This document shows positions 54,055-62,506 of a stretch of DNA of 64,000 bases, piece after piece; the stretch's first letter is position 1, and each line of letters begins with the position of its first letter. The notes under the pieces were generated by a model that saw only the letters and a list, made by a program, of their open reading frames with translations, was not told the DNA's origin and did no database searches. This DNA comes from Zopfochytrium polystomum (lineage: Eukaryota; Chytridiomycota; Chytridiomycetes; Chytridiales; Chytridiaceae), in assembly GCA_025765615.1 (NCBI GenBank), contig JAIVFJ010000091.1, positions 1-64,000 of the forward strand. Direction: 5' to 3'. Both the position numbers and the translations under genes were made by a program.

Positions 54055-54407
54055 TGTCAGGAACAGGGCAGGACAGGACAAGGCAGACAAGGAACTGAGA
54101 GGAGTGATGATTGTATTGGAAACAATAATTCACTTGAGGGATGGGACAGGTCCCCCATCCCCCTTTTATACCTTTTGAGAGTGTTCCTTGTCAAGACTCC
54201 AAGAAAGTTCCAGAAAGAGCAATTAGTAATACAATGATACCAATGATACCAATGACAACAAGACAAGTCAGGAAAGCAAAGAAGGTTCCAGAAGGTTCCA
54301 CAAGGTTCCATGAAGGAATGTTCTAGAAGGTTCCAGAAGGTTCCAGAAGGTTCCATGAAGGAATGTTCTAGAAGGTTCCAGAGGTTTCCAGAGGGTGATT
54401 CATAACA
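54055..54407 (-). repeat. 3' LTR of the chromovirus
   Basis: 353 bp. The pol stop codon (54408-54410) abuts its inner border exactly, so no polypurine spacer of normal length is visible between stop and LTR; any polypurine tract must lie inside the end of pol ('AAAAGGGGGAGATGA' on the minus strand). Contains many 'ggttccagaa' words and the TATA box. Confidence 0.9.
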
Positions 54408-57400
54408 TCATCTCCCCCTTTTAGGCCTCTTCTGCAACTTGGTGGGGTACCTGGTCTTGAACTCGAGCAGAAGGTCTTGGCAGTGAGTGAGGTTTGACTC
54501 AGGCTCCCAGGTGTTGTCAGCATCTGAGTAACCTTTCCACTTAACAAGGAACTTGAGTGTTCTTCCAAACCACTTGGCATCCAAGATTTGTTCAACCTCA
54601 AATTCCTCTTCACCTTCTACCTCAACTGGAGGAGGAGGAGGAACAACTCTGCCTGGAATGGAATTGGCCACAAACTTCTCCAAAAGGCTGACATGGAAAA
54701 CTGGGTGGATCTTCATGGATGCAGGGAGATCCAGCTTGAAGGTGACTGGATTGATTTGCTCCAAGATCTTGAAAGGTCCCAACTTGAGGTTGTCTAGCTT
54801 GGGACTTGGTCTTTTGGTCTGCAAGTTCTTCCTCAGAAGCCAAACTTGCTGACCCACAGCAAGGTCATGGTCCATTCTGTGAGTGTTGGCAAATCTTGAG
54901 GCATCTTCTTGGGCTTGCTTCAGGGTGGAGTCCAGGAAGGAGTTGATGATCTTGAGCTTATGTAAGTGTGAAGCCGCAGCAGGAGCTTGGACATTGGATA
55001 GGGTCTCTTGTCCCAGAAGATCTCCTCTTGGATTGAAGCCATAGGTTGCAAAGAAAGGAGATAGCTGGGTGCTTGAGTGGAGAGAATTGTTGAGAGCAAA
55101 TTCTGCCAGTGGAAGGAGGGTGGGCCAATCATCCTGTTGATAGCTGACATAGCACCTCAAATACTGCTCCAGAGTCTGGTTTGTTCTTTCTGTTTGTCCA
55201 TCAGTCTGAGGGTGATAAGCAGTTGACAGTTGAGACTTGATTCCAAGGGCTGCTGTGAGTGCTTTCCAAAATTGAGATCTGAACTGTGGTCCTCTGTCAC
55301 TGACGATTGACTGAGGCAGCCCATGGAGCCTGAATATGTGCTGCAAAAACAGGTCTGCTGTTCCTTGTGCATCTATATTCTCAGTGCAGGGGATGAAATG
55401 GGCCAACTTTGTCCTTCTGCAGATGACAACAAGGATAGAGTCAAATCCATGGGATGGGGGCAGTTTCACAATGAAGTCCATGGATATTGATGACCAAGGG
55501 CTTATGGCAATTGGGAGGGGCTCCAGAAGTCCATAGGGCTTGTGTCTGCTGGATTTGTTTCTTTGACAGGTTTCACAGCTGCTGACATAGTTCTTGATGT
55601 ACTTCCTCATGCCTGGCCAGTAGAAGTCTCTGGAAACAAGCTCATATGTCTTGTGCTCTCCTGGGTGTCCAGCTGTTGCTGCATCATGCCTTGTCTTGAG
55701 TATCTCAAGTTTTTCCTCTTCTTGGCTGATTTGAATCTTGTGAGGCTTGGGGTCCTTGGAAATAGCATGGGCCCACACACTGTCAGGAAGCAATGAAAGG
55801 TGTGTCTTGGATGGTGGGGTGAAACCATCTCCCCCTTCAGGTGCAAGGTCTGTTCTTCTTGACAGGGCATCAGCCACAGTGTTAAGGTGGCCAGGAGAAT
55901 AGCACAGCTTAAAGTCATACTCAGAGAGCAGTTCAGCCCACCTGGCATGCCTCTGCTTGAGCAACCTCCTTGCCCTGAAGAAGGTGAGGTTCTTGTGATC
56001 AGAATAGACAGAGATGCCTTTAGAACCAGCCAAGTAGTGTCTCCAGAATTTGAATGCTTCCACAATTGCAAGCAACTCCTTGTCATGGACTGTGTAGTTA
56101 CACTCAGCACTGTTCAGCTTCCTGGAGTAATATGCCACTGGATGCAGAGGAGCAGAGGGGTCCTGAGAGCTTGGCTGGGACAGAACAGCGCCAAGAGCAT
56201 AGTCTGAGGCATCAGTTTCCAAGGTGAAGGGAAGCAAGGGATCCACATGCTTAAGGAGTGGTGCACTTGTGGTTGCTGTCTTAAGAGCTAGCCAGGCTTG
56301 CTCTGCTGCTGGGGTCCATTCAAACTTGGTGGTCTTCTTGGTGAGATCAGTGAGAGGTTTGGCTATGGCAGAATAGTTGGCAATGAAGGTTCTGTAGAAG
56401 TTGCAAAATCCAAGGAAGCTTTGAACATCCTTGATGGAATTTGGAGCCTTCCATTCAAGAATAGTTTGGATCTTGTCTGGTGCCATGGAGATCCCTTTGT
56501 CAGACACAATGAACCCCAAAAACTCAATGGAGGTCTTGTGGAATTCACACTTCTCCAGCTTTGCATAGAGGTGATGCTGTCTGAGTCTCTCCAAGACAGT
56601 CTTGACATGTCCCATATGGCTTGCAGTGTCAGATGAAAATACCAGGATATCATCCAGGTAGACAATGACAAAAAGGTCCAGAATATCCCTGAAGATGTCA
56701 TTCATCATGCCTTGGAAAATAGCTGGAGCATTGGTAAGTCCAAAGGGCATAACCAAGTACTCAAAGTGACCGTATTTGCATCTGAAGGCAGTCTTCCATT
56801 GATCCTGGGGCTTAATTCTGACCAAATTGTAGGCACCTCTGAGGTCAATCTTGGAAAATATCCTTGCATGGCTCAGTTTGTCCAGTAATTCAGAGATGAG
56901 AGGCAGTGGATAGCGGTTCTTGACTGTCATCTCATTGAGATCTCTGTAGTCCACGCAGGGTCTCAGCCCCCCATCCTTCTTCTTGACAAAAAAGATGGGA
57001 GCTCCAGCTGGTGACTTGGAAGGTTGGATGAATCCCTTGTTCAGCATTTCTTCAATGTATTCTTGGAGGGCCTTGGCTTCTGGTGGAGAGAGGTGGTACA
57101 GTGGCTTGAAAGGTGGGCTGCAAGTTTCATCCTTGAGTGGGATTTCACAGTCATAAGGCCTCTGAGCTGGTAGCAGGTCTGCCTTGGTCTTGGAAAACAC
57201 ATCAGCATAAGGGAGATATTCTTTTGGTAGCTTGGATGCCAGCAAAAGGTCTGATGGGTCCAGGTTGTCGTGCTCCTCAGCAGTGGGGCTTGAATTCTTG
57301 ACTGGGAACTGTGATTCTTGAATCTTTGACTGAGAGTTCTGTTCTTGGCAAAGACTGTGAGCTGTGGAACTTGAATCTTGAATGTGGACTGTGAACTGTG

Positions 57401-58069
57401 GTACTTGAATCTTTGACTGTGGGTTCTGTGAACAAGAGTCATGGCCATGACTGTGAGCTCTATGAGCTCTACTTGAATCTTGACTGTGAACTGTGAACTG
57501 TGGAACTTGAGTCTTGGCTGGCTGTGAATCTTGAATCAAGGGCTTGAGAGCATGAGACTTGGGGGCTTGACTTGAGTTTTGGGTGACTGTTCCAATTGGT
57601 GGAGGTTGGACTTGACCAGTGACCCAATCAATGTCAGGGTTCTGGGCTTGCAGCCATGGTAATCCCAGGATGACAGAGAATGTGGGTGAGCCAAGATCCA
57701 ATACTTCCAGGTTGACCATGGATGGTGGAAAGTCTTGGATGTGGAGGTTTAGCTTGGTTTCATGGCTGATTTCCTTGAACAGAGCATGATTGGCAAAGTG
57801 GACCTTGAAGGGTGTGGATTTCTTGATGGTGGGAATGGCACAAGACTTGGCAAGGGTGGCATCAATGATGTTGCAGGATGATCCAGAGTCTATAAGGGCC
57901 TTGGTTGTGATGGTTGACTTGGGTGAGAGTTGAATCTTGACATCCATGGTGAGTTGGTGGGGCTTGGAATCTGAGGTGTTTGTGGTGCTGGTGGTGGTGA
58001 TGAAACAGGGGCAGCTTGGAGGAGGGTCCAGGGAATTGCCCCTCAGTGAGCCTGGACCTGGGAGTTTGG
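54408..58069 (-). CDS. pol: Pol polyprotein (PR-RT-RH-INT-chromodomain) of the chromovirus
   Basis: Open from 58127, expected to be entered at about 58069 by -1 frameshifting from gag. Domains in order (numbering from the open-frame start at 58127): aspartic protease 'ALIDSGSS' (about residue 80); reverse transcriptase with 'RPCVDYRDLNEMT', 'FSKIDLRGAYNLVRI' and catalytic 'VYLDDIL' (about 490); RNase H 'LETDASDYALGAVL' and 'YTVHDKELLAI'; integrase with an HHCC zinc finger ('GHPGEHKTYE...CETCQRNK', about 830) and the DDE core ('FIVKLPPSHGFDSILVV', 'SDRGPQFRSQFW', 'YHPQTDGQTERTNQ'); and a C-terminal chromodomain ('VEQILDAKW...LKFLVKWKGYSDADNTWEPE', about 1180-1225) that would guide integration to marked chromatin. 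No internal stop. The stop abuts the LTR. Confidence 0.92.
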
Positions 58070-58070
58070 G
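58021..58070 (-). promoter_or_regulatory. -1 ribosomal frameshift signal between gag and pol
   Basis: On the minus strand the heptamer C-CCA-AAC (58070-58064) is in the gag frame, fits X-XXY-YYZ, and is followed after five bases (TCCCA) by a perfect 8-bp stem GGTCCAGG/CCTGGACC (58058-58051 with 58032-58025) whose 18-base loop holds the gag stop. The pol frame is -1 relative to gag, as this signal requires. Confidence 0.8.
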
Positions 58071-58966
58071 TGCTTCTTCCTTGGGCGGTCCTTGACAGCA
58101 TGCTCCTTGGAGCCACAGTAAAAACACAGTCCCTGCTGGGCCCTCCTTGTTTTCTCCTCTTGGCTCAGAGGACCCTTAGGAAGTGTCTCAACTGCATCCA
58201 CTTGCATGGGTTCAGGAACTGTAAGAGCTTGAGGAACTGGGGTAGGTCTTGATGTAGTTCCTACTTGTCTTTGCTTCAGCCTCTTGGAGTAGAGTCTGTT
58301 GTCAATCTTGATGGCAAGGAGAATGTACTCTTCCAAGGTCTCAGGGATGTGCAGAGACTGGGAGAGCATGTCTTGGATAGACTCATGGAGACCATCATGG
58401 TACAGCTCCATCAGAGCTGCATCATTGTATCCAGAGTCTCTGGCTAGTTGCTTGAATTGGTTGGTGTAGGCCACACAAGATTGCTTTCCTTGCTTGATAT
58501 GCTTGAGCTTGGATCTTGCTGTCCAAGATGCGTAGGGGTCACCAAAGGTAGCTTCCAGCCCCTCCCAGAGCTCTTGCAGGGTGGTGGGTGTGCTTGGGAG
58601 AGATCTGTACCATGATTGAGCTTGACCAGACAGGAGGGTGCTTGTGAAAAGAACCTTGACTTGCTCACTGGGAAATCTTGAAGGTTGGAGAAGGATGACA
58701 TTCTCCACAGTGGCCATGAAGTTCCTAAGGTCTTTGGCCAGCCCAGTGAACTTGTCAGGGCTGGGAACCTTGGGCTCTCTTGCTTGGTTGGCTTGAGGCA
58801 GGGGAAGAGCTTGATGTTCTTGTTGGTGAAGTTGTTGTTGAAGCTGGTGCTGCTGGTGAAGGACTTGTTCTTGAAGTTGGTGTGTCTGTCTTGAAAGGGC
58901 TTGTAATTGGTCCATCAAGGCTTGGAAGGCAGTTGCATCAGGGAAGGTGTTGTTTGGGTCAGACAT
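58043..58966 (-). CDS. gag: Gag polyprotein of the chromovirus
   Basis: ATG 58966 to TGA 58043, 307 aa. N-terminal Gln-rich coiled coil ('LSRQTHQLQEQVLHQQHQLQ'), then the retrotransposon gag/capsid domain ('FTGLAKDLRNFMATVENVIL', 'AQSWYRSLPSTP', 'WEGLEATFGDPYA', 'AYTNQFKQLARDSGYND', 'HIPETLEEYILLAIKID') and a C-terminal zinc knuckle 'CFYCGSKEHAVKDRPRKK'. The knuckle is C-x2-C-x4-H-x4-R: the last cysteine is arginine (CGC instead of TGC). Forms the particle and packages RNA. The last 28 codons overlap the pol frame. The start lies 28 bp from the primer site. Confidence 0.88.
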   Translation of the reverse strand: MSDPNNTFPDATAFQALMDQLQALSRQTHQLQEQVLHQQHQLQQQLHQQEHQALPLPQANQAREPKVPSPDKFTGLAKDLRNFMATVENVILLQPSRFPSEQVKVLFTSTLLSGQAQSWYRSLPSTPTTLQELWEGLEATFGDPYASWTARSKLKHIKQGKQSCVAYTNQFKQLARDSGYNDAALMELYHDGLHESIQDMLSQSLHIPETLEEYILLAIKIDNRLYSKRLKQRQVGTTSRPTPVPQALTVPEPMQVDAVETLPKGPLSQEEKTRRAQQGLCFYCGSKEHAVKDRPRKKHPNSQVQAH

Positions 58967-58993
58967 GATGGCAGAGAGTAGTGGGAGAGGGTG

Positions 58994-59004
58994 AAGTGAA
59001 TTAT
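58994..59004 (-). promoter_or_regulatory. Self-complementary primer-binding site
   Basis: Two bases downstream of the 5' LTR the minus strand reads ATAATTCACTT. This is the exact reverse complement of AAGTGAATTAT inside the LTR (59087-59077), about 35 bases after the TATA box, where transcription should begin. There is no TGG as for tRNA priming. The 11-nt length equals that used by Tf1-type self-priming elements. Confidence 0.75.
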
Positions 59005-59006
59005 GA

Positions 59007-59359
59007 TGTCAGGAACAGGGCAGGACAGGACAAGGCAGACAAGGAACTGAGAAGAGTGATGATTGTATTGGAAACAATAATTCACTTGAGGGATGGGACA
59101 GGTCCCCCATCCCCCTTTTATACCTTTTGAGAGTGTTCCTTGTCAAGACTCCAAGAAAGTTCCAGAAAGAGCAATTAGTAATACAATGATACCAATGATA
59201 CCAATGACAACAAGACAAGTCAGGAAAGCAAAGAAGGTTCCAGAAGGTTCCACAAGGTTCCATGAAGGAATGTTCTAGAAGGTTCCAGAAGGTTCCAGAA
59301 GGTTCCATGAAGGAATGTTCTAGAAGGTTCCAGAGGTTTCCAGAGGGTGATTCATAACA
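59007..59359 (-). repeat. 5' LTR with promoter
   Basis: 353 bp. On the minus strand: TATA box TATAAAAGGGGG at 59122-59111, predicted start at 59087, and near identity with the other LTR (one difference seen, 'gagaagag' against 'gaggag' context). The U3 part has repeated 'ggaaccttctgg' words that may bind regulators. Confidence 0.9.
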
Positions 59360-59364
59360 ATGGT

Positions 59365-60050
59365 GGTAATTGGGCTCGCAGAAGCACGGCTAGCCTGGTT
59401 ACAGTGACGGCCAGGGATGAGATCCAAACCCAATTTTACTTGTTTGGCAATATCAAATTCATCAAATTCACAACCCGGTGGGTGGTGTGGTAGGTAAACA
59501 TGCGAGAAGAAGTTCAACAAAAAAAAAAAACCAAGTCGGACCGTGTGGAAGAGGTTGGGTTGGGGAAATCTACGTTGAAGCAGAATCATTTTCCGAAAGG
59601 AAGAAGCTGTAACGAGTTGAAAAATGGAGATCGCCCTGTTAGCGCTGCGGGGTGGGGATTTTGATGGCCAACAGCCCAAAAATCACGTTCTATTTTTTAT
59701 TTCGTGCTCTCAGGGTTAGGGATACTAATCTAAACTGTCTAGTGGGGTCTTCACTCGTCAAAGATGGGGGGTGGTTCAGCTCGTGGTGCAGGATTTCTTT
59801 CCCGGTGCGAATCCCTTTCCGCGCAGCGGTAGCTGTAGTCACCTGCTCGATTCGCATCGTATTCTTGGCGACAGAGCGACGCCACTTCGAGGCATTTCCT
59901 CGTTATCTTCCGACGGTAGTCGCCTTCGCGGCCCAATGGTCCAAACCGACAAGATTTGGCAAGTTACTTCATATTGCTCCTCCACCTCGGTTTGTTAGCT
60001 CTCGCTAGCACTTGTTATTTTTACGCGACTATGTAATGGAATTCCTTCCA
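59365..60050. other. Stretch without supported gene
   Basis: One plus frame (59652-60008) with a hydrophobic segment ('AVAVVTCSIRIVFLAT') vaguely resembles a TM helix of the membrane family at 60-64 kb, but no exon structure could be fitted. Confidence 0.35.
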
Positions 60051-60054
60051 GCAG

Positions 60055-60150
60055 GCCCCTGTGACGCAGTGGTAGCGTGTGGATCTTATGCGCCTTTGGA
60101 TACAAGGCCATGCAAGTCCGAAGCCGTGAGTTCGACCCTCACCAGGGGCA
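60055..60150 (+). tRNA. tRNA-Ile(TAT) with intron
   Basis: Acceptor GCCCCTG/CAGGGGC, D-stem ACGC/GCGT, anticodon arm with C-T-TAT-G then a 24-nt intron, T-arm GTGAG-TTCGACC-CTCAC, discriminator A. Exons nearly identical to 50608 and 61540. Confidence 0.75.
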
Positions 60151-60646
60151 TCCCCGGTGGAATCTTACCACCGCTCTCAGATTGTTAAATTTTGGAGCTG
60201 TATCGATGCTATGCATAGATAACACTTGTGCCGATAACATATGTCTTGCTCGTGAAGACACTGACCCAAAAAAAAAAAAAAATTGAAAAGATTTTCTCGA
60301 TAAACCCCGTAAAAACGCGTCCTTGGCGGTGCCTGACAACGTGTGAGCACGCAGACGCGCTTTGGATGTCGTCTTGTCACGTCTCGTGACCCGTGCACTT
60401 CCTCCCCTCCGCGCCTTTGCACATGCGAGCAGGAGCCTCAGCGACCAGAAAAACAGTGCCAGCTTGCAATTGTCGATGGCAGTGGCATGGTCGACGGCGC
60501 GTTATCCTTCGGCCGATCCATTTTCACAGCCCTCCCAACTGGCGGAGTCGCTCAACTCCCCTTCCTTTTTCTTCTTTATACCCGCGTCGCCAATCTCCAC
60601 CACCACGCACAAACCTCCCACCACCTCGGCAAAAATTACGCGCCAG

Positions 60647-61260
60647 GCAATTTGCTTCAGCGAGCTCATCGGCAAGATCGAATGCATGCACATGTTATAT
60701 TCGATGTGGATCGCGCTGGACTTCTTCCTCGTCGGCTGCATGACGGGCACGATCACGTTCTTACAGATGGGCTCAGAAATGTCACTGGACGGCGTGCGGC
60801 TGATTCCCGACTGGCAACGGCTGGGAGGCAGTAAGCGTCGACGAACTCAAACCCTCTCGACCGCGCGTGGGCAAATGTCGCTGACGGCGAGATCTTCCAT
60901 ACTTCTTTCCTTCTTTAACTTGTCGCAGTTGCGTTCGACATCACGGTTCGGAATTGACCCAGTCGCAGATCGAATTCGCCAGACTGATTAATTGAATTCT
61001 ACTCGCTAGTTCGCCTCTCGTATGTACCACTTGCACCAAGCGAGACTGACTTTCGACTCCGTCGCTGGCCAATTGTCCGCTGACCCCACACACGGCCACA
61101 TACCATCCTCCCTACCAGTCTTCATTATCGTGACTCCGGGAGTGGTCATATGCGTTGTTCTCCCAACGGACGCCGACCGTGCGGAGGCTTTCGTGGCGCT
61201 GCAGGGCCGACGCGCGTCTGTGCAGTCTTCGTTTGGCAACACTTCTGTTGCTGACGCGGT
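60647..61260 (+). pseudogene. Membrane-protein gene, copy 1, missing its middle exons
   Basis: Exon 60647-60830 ('AICFSELIGKIECM', TM 'YSMWIALDFFLVGCMTGTIT', 'DGVRLIPDWQRLGG') and mini-exon 60929-60945 (17 nt, 'IAFDIT') correspond to 62507-62690 and 62776-62792 of copy 2. The next exon is shortened and diverged (61010-61060). The two exons at 63098-63212 and 63272-63497 have no counterpart, and the last exon (61119 on, 'VTPGVVICVVLPTDADR') follows directly. An internal deletion is the simplest account, leaving a product with too few helices. Upstream sequence to about 60220 also matches copy 2. Confidence 0.6.
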
Positions 61261-61539
61261 CGGTTGTCGAAACATGCTTCGGTTGTTCAAGGACGATGTA
61301 TCGTGGCGAACACTTCAACAAAAAGAAGAAAACATTTTTTTCGAGGGAAAGATTAATGACTGTTGGTGAGGGGATAAAGCAAAGCATAGCATACAGTATA
61401 TGACAACGGTTCGAAGCAAAGAATCCTTCCGTGGTCGACTCAAATATTACATCTTCGAAGTTCGAATCGTGCGAATACTGATTGGATAGGGTAACATCCT
61501 TAGATGGTGAGGCAGATGAGCGAGAACTTTCCTCCGCGA

Positions 61540-61635
61540 TGCCCCTGGTGAGGATTGAACTCACGGCTTCGGACTTGCATGGCCTTGTATCCAAAGGCGC
61601 ATAAGATCCACACGCTACCACTGCGTCACAGGGGC
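61540..61635 (-). tRNA. tRNA-Ile(TAT) with intron
   Basis: Minus strand, acceptor GCCCCTG/CAGGGGC, T-arm GTGAG-TTCAATC-CTCAC, same intron as 60055. It lies in opposite orientation between the two membrane-gene copies, so the pair 60055/61540 is an inverted duplication. Confidence 0.75.
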
Positions 61636-61639
61636 CCGC

Positions 61640-62200
61640 TGGAAACAACTCCACTACTTTATCTTGTAAGGCAATGTAAAATGTTGTTGAAAGATTTATA
61701 GACTGAGAATGGAGCAGACTAACTTTTTGAGTATGCAAATGCTGAAGAGGGTGAGGGCAAAATAGCGCTGGAAAATGTGCCGACAGCTGACATAAGGAAA
61801 TGCCACGGAGTTCAGGCTAAGGATACGAACACAGTCTGCCCTCGGACCGCACCCCCTTCGTCCAGGGGCAGTTTACACAACAGCGAGGGTTGGCAGAAAG
61901 GAATGCGCCAATACGAAGCAGCTTGTCGAAGGATAACACGACTGACTAGAAAGGAAGAGCGCAAATTAGTGCGGAAAGGCGTTCGGTGGGTTAGCAAGTG
62001 TTTGAAAACTCCAACGAAACCGCACAGTTCAGCCTGTTTTCGACATTCTGTCACGTGTGAATTGAAAGAGATAGTGAAATGCGACTTGTTGGTCCCTCCC
62101 GCGGAAACATAGAGTATGTCCTGCTCACGAAGAAAATAAAAAAAAATTGGAAGAGACTTTCTGGAATTTACCGTAACATTCTGCACGAAACGCGTCCATG
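61640..62200. other. Stretch without supported gene
   Basis: A 111-codon plus frame (61777-62112) has no recognisable domain. The last 100 bp match the segment before copy 1 (about 60220-60340) and so belong to the duplication. Confidence 0.45.
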
Positions 62201-62506
62201 GTGGTGCCCGACTACGTGTGAGCGCGAAGACGCCCTCTGAATGTCCTCTTATCACGTCCCGTGATACCTGCACTTCTTCCCCTCCACCCCTTGCACATGC
62301 GAACAGGAGCCTCAGCGATCAAAACAGTGCCGGCTTGCTGTTGTCGCTGGCAGTGGTACGATCGACGTCGCGTAACCCCTTTCGGGCGATCGATTGCATA
62401 ACTCTGTCCATCTCCCGGGGCTGCCCAACCCCCCTCTCTCCACCGCACGTCGCCAACCTTCACACCACGCACAAACCCCACCACCTCCGCAAAAATTACT
62501 CGCCAG

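Larger units (their letters stand above)
54055..59359 (-). mobile_element. Complete chromovirus (Ty3/gypsy LTR retrotransposon)
   Basis: A 5305-bp element on the minus strand. Two 353-bp LTRs (54055-54407 and 59007-59359) differ at about one base. Ends are TG...CA in either strand sense (TGTTATG...CTGACA on the minus strand). A perfect 5-bp duplication ATGGT flanks it (54050-54054 and 59360-59364). Between the LTRs lie gag and pol with a -1 overlap, an integrase ending in a chromodomain, and a primer site complementary to its own transcript start. Both long frames are open. Everything expected of an autonomous, young element is present except one zinc-knuckle cysteine. Solo relatives occur at 21597 and 22507. 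Confidence 0.95.

Noticed and set aside
59755..59835. tRNA-like 'gtggttcagctcgtgg...cgaatccc' segment
   Set aside because: No acceptor or anticodon stem can be formed.
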